This document shows positions 1 through 5,234 of a stretch of 8,051 nt of DNA, piece after piece; within the stretch, counting starts at the first letter, position 1; every line of letters begins with the position of its first letter. The translations under genes and the position numbers were made by a program. Source of the DNA: JANPII01 sp031424915 (GTDB lineage: Bacteria; Pseudomonadota; Alphaproteobacteria; Rickettsiales; Midichloriaceae). The notes beneath the pieces were generated by a model. That model worked only from the letters and a program-made list of their open reading frames with translations. It searched no databases and was not told the DNA's origin. The stretch is from NCBI GenBank assembly GCA_031424915.1, contig JANPII010000060.1, forward strand, positions 1 to 8,051. The letters run 5' to 3'.

Positions 1-214
1 AAAGCTGCACTTCGCTCCCTAAGTTTTTGTAATTTTTCAGAGCTTTTAAGCTCCTTAATTAGGGGTATAATCTTTAAGTCCAACTCCACCTTGAGCCTGC
101 TTAATTCTGCATTGTCACTGCTTTATTACCCATGAGCATACTAGTAACAGCATTCTGATACTGGTGAAATTGAGCTTCTAACTCCTTAAATTCCTCAACT
201 TTTACCTTACTCAT
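1..214 (-). pseudogene. Small coiled-coil-like protein, frameshifted, runs off the window
   Basis: I do not recognise the family. Read from an ATG at 214 on the minus strand, the frame gives 37 residues (start MSKVKVEEFKELEAQFHQYQ) and stops at a TAA at 103-101. In the -1 frame, just after a TAA, a charged amphipathic helix-like stretch (DNAELSRLKVELDLKIIPLI, then KELKSSEKLQKLRE) stays open to the window edge. The two halves match in composition (many K, E, L and heptad-like leucines) and join around 104-125, so this looks like one small helical protein with a one-base frameshift. No classical slippery heptamer is visible there. Only a weak Shine-Dalgarno (GAGA) precedes the ATG. It lies 84 nt downstream of fixH on the same strand and could be the operon's last gene. 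Alternatively, the 37-residue peptide and the second frame are unrelated and spurious. Confidence 0.4.
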
Positions 215-237
215 AATTTTATCTCATGTATTAAGCA

Positions 238-266
238 TTCACACACTAAGTATGGCAAAATATAAT
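238..266 (+). promoter_or_regulatory. Candidate sigma-70 promoter pointing antisense into fixH
   Basis: TTCACA (238-243), a 17-nt spacer and a perfect TATAAT (261-266) match the housekeeping promoter consensus at 11 of 12 bases with ideal spacing. It faces right, into the 3' end of the minus-strand fixH gene, and no plus-strand gene follows. It would drive an antisense transcript, or it is a chance match in an AT-rich gap. Confidence 0.3.
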
Positions 267-298
267 TACATAATAGTTAAGGGAAAATGTGTAGCAGA

Positions 299-796
299 TT
301 ATTCAACTAGTAAGGTATGGCGCTGATAGTAATCAATATCGCCAACCTGGGCATGCATCATTACCTCCCACTGGCCAGCACGTGATAGCTTAACTTCAGT
401 AGTATAGCACCCATCTTGGGATATAAATTGCAGCTCTTGGTCATATTTATGGGTAACTGGATGACGCAGCTGAGCTCTAACCGCAGTAGCTTTAATAGGC
501 TGGCCTGCTGAATCACGCAAACAAAAGCGTAAAGTGCCTATCTCATATTTTCCTATAAAATCAAGCTGATCTTGCCAATTCAATTGCTGTTGCCGCTTTG
601 CCGCGGCAATCACATCATTGTAATCCAAACCCTTTTGGTAAGAGTTTTCTGTTACTGTGCCGCTATAGGAGTGCTTAGCCATATATATATACCCAAAGTC
701 TGCAATAATAATGATAACAAAGAACGCAGCTATAATTAGAGTAGGTAGTAGAGCCCACTGAGAGCCTTTTACTGGCGCTATATCTTGATCACTCAT
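299..796 (-). CDS. fixH: FixH family membrane protein
   Basis: A 165-residue protein with one N-terminal membrane segment (about residues 15-39, rich in I, A, F and V) followed by a soluble, probably periplasmic domain. Right after the membrane helix come the FixH hallmarks: a Tyr-x-Lys-Gly-Leu-x-Tyr-Asn motif (residues 53-60) and an alanine- and glutamine-rich stretch ending in a Trp (about 63-74). The length fits FixH. In other alphaproteobacteria FixH (CcoH) helps assemble or stabilise the cbb3-type cytochrome c oxidase, usually inside a ccoGHIS/fixGHIS cluster. Here it is the third gene of an amino-acid transporter operon, with no oxidase gene in view. Its ATG overlaps the glnQ stop by 4 nt (ATGA), and its own Shine-Dalgarno is weak, so translation is probably coupled. 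Family assignment is good. A role with cbb3 oxidase in this organism is inference. Confidence 0.85.
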   Translation of the reverse strand: MSDQDIAPVKGSQWALLPTLIIAAFFVIIIIADFGYIYMAKHSYSGTVTENSYQKGLDYNDVIAAAKRQQQLNWQDQLDFIGKYEIGTLRFCLRDSAGQPIKATAVRAQLRHPVTHKYDQELQFISQDGCYTTEVKLSRAGQWEVMMHAQVGDIDYYQRHTLLVE

Positions 797-1482
797 AACA
801 CCATATCCAAGAACTGCTGCACCCGAACATTGGGGGGATCAGTGAAAAAATTTGTAGCCGAAGCATCCGCAGTAATTTTTCCCTGCTCCATGAATAAAAT
901 ACGATCTGCTACATCTCCTGCAAAACGCATTTCATGGGTGACAATCAGCATTGTAATGCCAGTATGTGCCACGCTGCGGATAGTATTTAATACTTCTTTG
1001 ACATTCTCAGGGTCCAAAGCCGAAGTAGGCTCATCTATAAGCAAAAGCTTGGGGTTAGTACATAATGTACGCGCAATAGCACCCCGTTGGCGCTGCCCGC
1101 CAGAGAGCCGGGTTGGGTGGAGGTCTGCACATTCATATAACCCTACACGGCGCAGAAGTTCTAGCGCTTTTTCCTTTGCCTCAGCCACAGGCAAGCCTTG
1201 TACTTTAATTGGAGCATATGTAAGGTTTTGCAGTAAGGTCATATGAGGAAATAGGTTAAAATGCTGAAACACCATTCCCACCTCTGTTGTTTTCAACCCT
1301 TCTAGACTTATGCTGCCACTTTCATAATGCTCTAAGCCATTAATGCAGCGCAATAAAGTAGACTTGCCGCCCCCTGAAGGCCCAATGATCGCTACTACCT
1401 GCCCCTGCGGCACAGATATACTAATATCCTCCAGCACGCGTTTACCGGCAATATCTTTAGATATCCCTTTAATACTTAGCAT
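793..1482 (-). CDS. glnQ: Polar amino-acid ABC transporter, ATP-binding subunit
   Basis: A 229-residue ABC ATPase of the GlnQ/HisP polar amino-acid family, slightly shorter than the usual 240 or so. All nucleotide-binding elements are present: Walker A GPSGGGKST (34-42), Q-loop Gln73 in the MVFQHFNLFPH context typical of this family, signature LSGGQ (126-130), Walker B LLLIDEP with catalytic Glu151, D-loop SALD (154-157) and switch His183. The residue after the signature is Gly (QRQRGAIAR) where Val is usual, a mild change that should not abolish activity. It would dimerise on the cytoplasmic face of GlnP and power uptake of glutamine or a related polar amino acid. The ATG lies inside the end of glnP (14-nt overlap) behind a strong minus-strand Shine-Dalgarno GGAGAGG (1496-1490) with a 7-nt spacer. 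Exact substrate cannot be read from the sequence. Confidence 0.95.
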   Translation of the reverse strand: MLSIKGISKDIAGKRVLEDISISVPQGQVVAIIGPSGGGKSTLLRCINGLEHYESGSISLEGLKTTEVGMVFQHFNLFPHMTLLQNLTYAPIKVQGLPVAEAKEKALELLRRVGLYECADLHPTRLSGGQRQRGAIARTLCTNPKLLLIDEPTSALDPENVKEVLNTIRSVAHTGITMLIVTHEMRFAGDVADRILFMEQGKITADASATNFFTDPPNVRVQQFLDMVL

Positions 1483-2116
1483 GCAAATGCCTCTCCAATT
1501 TTTGCCCTAACTGGCTCAGTATCATAACCAATAAATAGTAACAAGCAGCTGCCACTAACAATGGAGCCATATAGGTGTATTGCTCCGCTGAAACCACCTG
1601 CGCTCTACGCATTAAGTCTCCCTCACCAATAATTGCGATAATGGAAGATTCTTTAATCATCGCTATGCCCTCATTCACTAAAGAGGGCAGGATATTACGA
1701 ATAGCTTGAGGCAATATAATATCTAACATCATTCTTTTATGCGGCACTCCTAGAGCATAAGCAGCTTCGAACTGCCCTTTATCTACAGCATTAATACCGG
1801 CACGGATGATTTCAGCAATATATGCAGCACTATTGCAAGAAAATGCAATCACCCCTGCTGCAAAGGCCGATATGTTATAGCCTGTAAGCCCAGGAATTGC
1901 AAAATATACTACGCTAAGCTGCAGCAAAAGCGGAGTGCCTCTTATCACCGAAATGTAGCTACTAGCCATGCCATTTAGTGTTTTGCTGCTGCTCATTTTC
2001 ATTAGTACCAGCAATGTACCTAAGAGCAGGCCGAGTATGATAGGCAGTATGGTGTATTGCAAGGTGACACCTATACCCTTGGCAATATAAAATACCCAAT
2101 CGTATTCACTCAACAT
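1469..2116 (-). CDS. glnP: Polar amino-acid ABC transporter, permease subunit
   Basis: A 215-residue inner-membrane permease of the HisM/GlnP family with several hydrophobic segments (about 15-39, 60-75, 82-101, and a C-terminal one near 187-202). The family signature RGTPLLLQL (59-67) is present, as is the EAA coupling loop (GQFEAAYALGVP from about 114), followed by a DIILPQAIRN stretch that contacts the ATPase. From memory, the segment AGINAVDKGQFEAA and the following IKESSIIAIIGEGDLMRRAQ are strikingly close to Rickettsia GlnP. The ATG at 2116 is chosen because it matches the family's usual N-terminus. A TTG at 2134 has a GAGG Shine-Dalgarno (2142-2139) with only 4-nt spacing and would add six residues. 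It is the first gene of the glnP-glnQ-fixH unit. No substrate-binding protein lies alongside, so that must be encoded elsewhere. Confidence 0.93.
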   Translation of the reverse strand: MLSEYDWVFYIAKGIGVTLQYTILPIILGLLLGTLLVLMKMSSSKTLNGMASSYISVIRGTPLLLQLSVVYFAIPGLTGYNISAFAAGVIAFSCNSAAYIAEIIRAGINAVDKGQFEAAYALGVPHKRMMLDIILPQAIRNILPSLVNEGIAMIKESSIIAIIGEGDLMRRAQVVSAEQYTYMAPLLVAAACYYLLVMILSQLGQKLERHLHAKY

Positions 2117-2197
2117 TATGCTTACCAATTGCAACTAGCCTCAATAGCCAAGCAATATAGTTGAATTTTGCTTCCAACACAAGCGTTATGACTTATA

Positions 2198-2225
2198 AGT
2201 ATAGCACAGTTCTACCAGATATTAA
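2198..2225 (-). promoter_or_regulatory. Candidate promoter of the glnP-glnQ-fixH operon
   Basis: Read on the minus strand, TTAATA (2225-2220), a 16-nt spacer and TATACT (2203-2198) resemble a sigma-70 promoter, with four and five matches to consensus. Transcription would begin near 2190 and leave a leader of about 75 nt before glnP. A perfect 10-bp palindrome, ACTTATAAGT (2191-2200), overlaps the -10 element and the start region and could be an operator. Pattern only, no direct evidence. Confidence 0.35.
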
Positions 2226-2233
2226 TTGCAATG

Positions 2234-2264
2234 TTGGCGTAATGTGATGTAATTTCTATATAAA
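2234..2264 (+). promoter_or_regulatory. Candidate promoter of the ankyrin-repeat gene
   Basis: TTGGCG (2234-2239), a 17-nt spacer and TATATA (2257-2262), with TATAAA in an overlapping register (2259-2264). The predicted start near 2270 sits just before a Shine-Dalgarno and ATG at 2279-2290. That spacing makes a promoter plausible and argues that the gene once began at 2288. It is divergent from the glnP promoter. Confidence 0.35.
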
Positions 2265-2278
2265 TTAATTGTTCCCGT

Positions 2279-2305
2279 AGGAAAAACATGCGCACCCCGA
2301 TATAG
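2279..2305 (+). other. Shine-Dalgarno, in-frame ATG and amber codon before the ankyrin gene
   Basis: AGGA (2279-2282) lies 5 nt before an ATG (2288-2290). The codons read Met-Arg-Thr-Pro-Ile, then TAG (2303-2305). The frame is the same as the ankyrin frame that starts at 2387, and there is no other stop between 2306 and 2387. The ATG at 2387, by contrast, has no recognisable Shine-Dalgarno. The simplest reading is an original start at 2288 inactivated by a nonsense change. A five-codon leader peptide is the alternative. Confidence 0.45.
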
Positions 2306-2386
2306 AACTTCCGCTATTTTTTAGAGCTCTCCCTACAAGCTCAACATAACATATCAATTTCTACTGATTCACAGCCTACCGAAAAT

Positions 2387-2797
2387 ATGCTTCAGTTAAT
2401 CAGATATAATATTGATGACAAACCCTTACTTGATGCGTTCCTAGTGGAATTGGTAGATACCGGTGGTAGTGAGGGCTTAGTTGGGGAACTACTCAATCAT
2501 GGAGCTAATATTAAACAAAAAATTGCAGTAGGAGAAAGGGATTTACCATACGGTGGCACATTATTGCACCTTGCAGTAGACCGCTATTTTTCCATTAAAC
2601 AAAGGGACACAAAATTGATTATTGCGCCTGATCGCCATTCAGCGATGGTAAGAACAGTAGTAGGTCTAAAAGACGGGCCTTATAAAGAATATTTTAATGA
2701 TGCTGCAATGAGCTATCTCTTATCGGAGCGTGATGCAGCAGGGGGATACAGCTTTAGGGCTGGCAATCAAGCTTGCTTCAAACGGAAATATGGATGA
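2387..2797 (+). CDS. Ankyrin-repeat protein, N-terminal fragment (frameshifted)
   Basis: A 136-codon frame whose last part is out of phase. Residues 30-42 (GLVGELLNHGANI) have the helix-turn pattern of an ankyrin repeat end, and residues 56-65 (GGTLLHLAVD) match the TPLHLA core. Residues about 66-113 are less repeat-like. From residue 119 on (after SERDAA) the reading turns into non-repeat sequence (GGYSFRAGNQACF), while the overlapping frame continues the repeat pattern with GDTALGLAI. This fragment is therefore the first part of one gene finished by the frame ending at 3824. Joined at the five-G run it would encode about 478 residues from 2387, or about 511 from the ATG at 2288. No signal peptide is seen. 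Ankyrin proteins of intracellular bacteria often bind host proteins, but no target can be inferred here. The fragment is real coding sequence, but whether a functional product is made is doubtful. Confidence 0.6.
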   Translation: MLQLIRYNIDDKPLLDAFLVELVDTGGSEGLVGELLNHGANIKQKIAVGERDLPYGGTLLHLAVDRYFSIKQRDTKLIIAPDRHSAMVRTVVGLKDGPYKEYFNDAAMSYLLSERDAAGGYSFRAGNQACFKRKYG

Positions 2798-3824
2798 TAT
2801 ATCACACGTATTATGGGAGGCGCAACAAGATAAAACAAGCCCTGTATTCATAGACCCTAAAACGGGAAATGGGATGAGTGCAGTATTATACCCATGTTAT
2901 TTAGGCCATAAAGCTTTAGTGCAAGAACTTTTGAAAGATCAAATACCGGAAATAGCGCGAGCTCTTGTGAACCAAGCCGACTCTAATGGAGTTACACCGA
3001 TACTACATGCAATCAAATCAAAAAACTCCTACCTTGTAAGCCTCTTGCTACCTCACATATCCGATCTAAATGCCCGAGATAAAAAGGGGGATGGTATTTG
3101 GGAATATGCCATTCTCAACTACAATATAGATAGTTTTAACATACTCGTAGCCGCAATGGGTGCGGAAAAAGCGAAAACACAACTATTGGCAAATAATAGC
3201 AAGCTATTTTTACTAGCTTGCGCTGAAAGTAACTTAAGCATTATCCAGAAAATGTTGGAAATGGGTGCGAGCCTAGATAGCAAGGATGCTAATGGCCAAA
3301 CTATTTGGCATAAAGTCGCTGCTAATCCCAATGGTGCTTCTATATTACAATACTTAGCAAGCCAAGTTGAGTTAGGTGTATTTGAGAGGGCGATGTACCT
3401 CAAAGATAATAACGGCGAGACTCTACTGTTTGCAACAGTAGCAAGTGGTGCCAGCCTCGGCATTGGATATTACGCCATGCAGGGAGTCCTCCCCCTCGCT
3501 GGATTCCAGGCAATGGGTGCATATGTTGGCATTGGCGCAGGAGCTGCAGCTATGCTCTGTGCAATACTAGCTGGGGGAAGATATGCACTTATGACTGAGG
3601 ATGGCAAAATTGGAACGGGCGTAAAGGAAGCGGCTACAGGTGCGGCACTTGCTCTTGGCTTCTCCGCTCTTTCTACAGCTGCAGGCTTACTGCTTATACA
3701 CTATGTTGAGTTAGGTGCTGCTACTATTGCTGTGCAATGTGTAATATCTATGGCTATTACCGCAGCAATTTATCCGCTATTAGAACTTGCAACTCAACAA
3801 GACCAAGGGTCATCTTTGTTATAA
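2730..3824 (+). CDS. Ankyrin-repeat protein with hydrophobic C-terminus, C-terminal part
   Basis: A 364-codon frame beginning with GTG at 2730; an ATG at 2733 has GGAG (2725-2728) 4 nt ahead, so reinitiation here is possible. Degenerate ankyrin repeats are seen at residues 5-19 (GDTALGLAI core), 47-70, 84-107 (DSNGVTPILHAI), 117-130, 159-184 and 186-209 (DANGQTIWHKVA), with a last half-repeat at 226-236 (DNNGETLLFAT). From residue 240 the protein changes to a Gly/Ala-rich hydrophobic region with about four candidate membrane segments: 240-258, 262-282, 303-325 and 328-352. They are separated by short loops, one carrying the charged stretch TEDGKIG (289-295). It ends in a short polar tail. Ankyrin repeats plus a C-terminal membrane region recall effector-like proteins of intracellular bacteria; this is inference. 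The upstream fragment in another frame holds the first repeats of the same gene. Confidence 0.7.
   Translation: MMQQGDTALGLAIKLASNGNMDDISHVLWEAQQDKTSPVFIDPKTGNGMSAVLYPCYLGHKALVQELLKDQIPEIARALVNQADSNGVTPILHAIKSKNSYLVSLLLPHISDLNARDKKGDGIWEYAILNYNIDSFNILVAAMGAEKAKTQLLANNSKLFLLACAESNLSIIQKMLEMGASLDSKDANGQTIWHKVAANPNGASILQYLASQVELGVFERAMYLKDNNGETLLFATVASGASLGIGYYAMQGVLPLAGFQAMGAYVGIGAGAAAMLCAILAGGRYALMTEDGKIGTGVKEAATGAALALGFSALSTAAGLLLIHYVELGAATIAVQCVISMAITAAIYPLLELATQQDQGSSLL
2735..2746 (+). other. Frameshift at a five-G run inside the ankyrin gene
   Basis: The codons GCA GCA are followed by GGGGG (2741-2745). With four G the frame would read Ala-Ala-Gly-Asp-Thr-Ala-Leu, a clean ankyrin repeat continuing from SERD upstream into GLAI downstream. 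With five G the upstream frame leaves the repeat pattern and ends at 2797. This marks a one-base insertion, a slippage site or a sequencing error. Confidence 0.7.
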
Positions 3825-3867
3825 CATAGACATTACCTCATTTGCTATGCTGCGGCTTTGGACTAGG

Positions 3868-3895
3868 TTGCACTAAGAGGTTAAGAAGCTATAAT
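3868..3895 (+). promoter_or_regulatory. Candidate upstream promoter of the tpiA operon
   Basis: TTGCAC (3868-3873), a 16-nt spacer and a perfect TATAAT (3890-3895). It lies in the 166-nt gap between the ankyrin gene stop and tpiA, with a predicted start near 3902. The -35 is weak in its second half. Confidence 0.45.
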
Positions 3896-3924
3896 ACCAA
3901 AGCAGGAGCATTCGAACTATAAGG

Positions 3925-3954
3925 TTGCTATCCCCTAGCAAAAAGAGCTATAAT
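3925..3954 (+). promoter_or_regulatory. Candidate downstream promoter of the tpiA operon
   Basis: TTGCTA (3925-3930), an 18-nt spacer and a perfect TATAAT (3949-3954). The predicted start near 3961 gives a leader of about 30 nt to the tpiA ATG at 3991. Its layout copies the upstream promoter: AGGTTGC then AGCTATAAT, about 58 bases further on. Confidence 0.45.
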
Positions 3955-3980
3955 TGCGAATGGCTAAACCCTATGTTTGC

Positions 3981-3985
3981 AGGAG
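3981..3985 (+). promoter_or_regulatory. Ribosome binding site deciding the tpiA start
   Basis: AGGAG sits 5 nt before the ATG at 3991, the only start in this area with a proper Shine-Dalgarno. It lies inside any longer reading from TTG 3925 or ATG 3973, and those would also overlap the downstream promoter or its start point. Confidence 0.8.
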
Positions 3986-3990
3986 CACTT

Positions 3991-4692
3991 ATGTTTTTTC
4001 TCGCTAATTGGAAGATGTATGGCAGTAGAGCACAGGTGTCTTCAATAATAGAAGCACTAGCTAAATCCAGGGAGACTACTACTCCACATACGTTAGTCAT
4101 TTGCCCACCTTACCCCTATATACCACAACTTAAGGAATCAGACCTAGGAGTAGGAGCACAAGACTGTGCTACCCATGAAGAGGGAGCTTATACCGGCGAT
4201 GTGAGTGCCAAGATGTTAGCAGAAATTGGATGTACCCATGTAATTTTAGGACATTCCGAGCGCCGTCGCAACCACGGCGAACGCATAGAAGAAATTGCTG
4301 CAAAAGTACAGCAAGCGATAGCGCATAATCTAATGCCAGTAGTATGCGTTGGCGAGCCTAATTGCGAATATGACAGCATGCAAGCGGTTGAGTTCATACT
4401 AACGGAATTAGATGAGTTGGGTCTTGCACAATGTAGTCTTCCAGGCTTTGTGGCATACGAGCCAGTATGGGCGATTGGCACCGGTTTAGTCCCAAAGGCT
4501 GAGGTTATAGAAGCTATAGCTAGCGCAATCTCCAAACATCTGCCAGGCTGGAAAGTCTTATATGGTGGTTCTGTTCGTAGCAGCAATATTGAAGATTTGC
4601 GGCATATCAAAACTATAGATGGCTTTTTGGTAGGCAGCGCCAGTCAAGATGCGCAGGAAATGTTGGCTATAATCAAAGCATGTGGAGAGTAA
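3991..4692 (+). CDS. tpiA: Triose-phosphate isomerase
   Basis: A 233-residue TIM-barrel enzyme interconverting dihydroxyacetone phosphate and glyceraldehyde 3-phosphate in the cytoplasm. It is a little shorter than the usual 250. All catalytic residues are in place: Asn6 and Lys8 in ANWKM, His88 in LGHSERR, and Glu157 in YEPVWAIGTG, whose tail is the mobile phosphate-gripping loop 6. The phosphate-binding LYGGS motif and the closing DGFLVGSAS strand are also present. The start at 3991 is chosen for its AGGAG and because the family begins just before the NWKM strand; an in-frame extension to TTG 3925 adds 22 unrelated residues. It is the first gene of a four-gene unit, with skp starting 2 nt after its stop. 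Its presence implies that at least the lower triose part of glycolysis or gluconeogenesis, or glycerol phosphate metabolism, works in this organism. Confidence 0.96.
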   Translation: MFFLANWKMYGSRAQVSSIIEALAKSRETTTPHTLVICPPYPYIPQLKESDLGVGAQDCATHEEGAYTGDVSAKMLAEIGCTHVILGHSERRRNHGERIEEIAAKVQQAIAHNLMPVVCVGEPNCEYDSMQAVEFILTELDELGLAQCSLPGFVAYEPVWAIGTGLVPKAEVIEAIASAISKHLPGWKVLYGGSVRSSNIEDLRHIKTIDGFLVGSASQDAQEMLAIIKACGE

Positions 4693-4694
4693 CA

Positions 4695-5234
4695 ATGAGA
4701 CTTTTACTATTACTATGTTTAGGCTTATTTTTTTCTGATATTTGCGCTGCCGATAGCATCAATATAGTGCTACTAGACCCAAAGTCAGTTATAGAAGAAT
4801 CTTTAGCATTTCGCAGCATTCAGAAACAAATTGCAGTACGCAATAATGAGTATAAGAAAAAAGCTCTAGAGCAACAAAACATTATACAAAGCGAATACCG
4901 CGAGCTAGATGCACAAAAGGGAAGCGTGCCACAACAGGAATATGAACAGCTCAGCCGTAAGCTTGCCGAGAAAGCTAGTAATTATAATAAAGAAGCGCAT
5001 ACCAATAAAGAGCGCCTAGACAAAGCACTATCCAGAGCCACAGAGAATATAGATCAAACGCTTGATAAAATAATGGCAGCATACGTCAAGAAGATGGGGG
5101 ATCACATCATTATCGTCAATAAAATCAGCGTGGTATATGCTAGCAACAGCCTTGATATTACTGATATTATAAGGCAAGAGCTGGATAAACAACTTCCTCA
5201 AGTGAAGGTGGTATTTGATGATAGCACAAGATAA
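4695..5234 (+). CDS. skp: Periplasmic chaperone, Skp/OmpH family
   Basis: A 179-residue protein with a signal peptide (Met-Arg, a leucine-rich core at about 3-13, likely cleavage after CAA at residue 19). The mature start has the Skp-like strand SINIVLLDPKSVIEESLA. Next comes a long charged helical coiled coil (about 40-130, rich in K, E, Q), which would form the Skp tentacle, and a C-terminal return strand (HIIIVNKISVVYASNSLDIT) ending in DITDIIRQELDKQLP. Skp trimers hold unfolded outer-membrane proteins in the periplasm and pass them to the BAM complex. The ATG at 4695 has GGAGAG (4684-4689) within the end of tpiA and a 5-nt spacer; the ATG at 4680 would prepend five residues to the signal peptide and is less likely. 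Skp is usually found next to bamA and lpxD, so this place between tpiA and ilvE is unusual. Its end overlaps ilvE by 17 nt. Confidence 0.85.
   Translation: MRLLLLLCLGLFFSDICAADSINIVLLDPKSVIEESLAFRSIQKQIAVRNNEYKKKALEQQNIIQSEYRELDAQKGSVPQQEYEQLSRKLAEKASNYNKEAHTNKERLDKALSRATENIDQTLDKIMAAYVKKMGDHIIIVNKISVVYASNSLDITDIIRQELDKQLPQVKVVFDDSTR

Noticed and set aside
40..53. Inverted repeat GAGCTT-TT-AAGCTC as a terminator
   Set aside because: The stem is only 6 bp with a 2-nt loop, lies inside a probable coding stretch, and has no adjacent T run on the right side.
228..258. Minus-strand TTGCCA...TAATAC as a promoter for the small left-edge gene
   Set aside because: The spacer is 19 nt and the -10 match is poor; not convincing in AT-rich sequence.
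785..1246. 153-codon plus-strand frame opposite glnQ
   Set aside because: It is wholly antisense to a complete ABC ATPase, and its translation is serine/arginine-rich with no family features.
3119..3463. 114-codon minus-strand frame inside the ankyrin gene
   Set aside because: Mirror of the repeat-coding strand; no Shine-Dalgarno or recognisable motif.
3825..3867. Possible terminator after the ankyrin gene
   Set aside because: I searched for a GC-rich hairpin with a T tract and saw none, so readthrough into tpiA is possible.
3925..3990. Longer N-terminus for TpiA from TTG 3925
   Set aside because: The 22 extra residues do not belong to the family and overlap a TATAAT promoter; AGGAG marks the ATG at 3991.
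4188..4610. 140-codon minus-strand frame opposite tpiA
   Set aside because: Antisense to a complete triose-phosphate isomerase with all catalytic residues.
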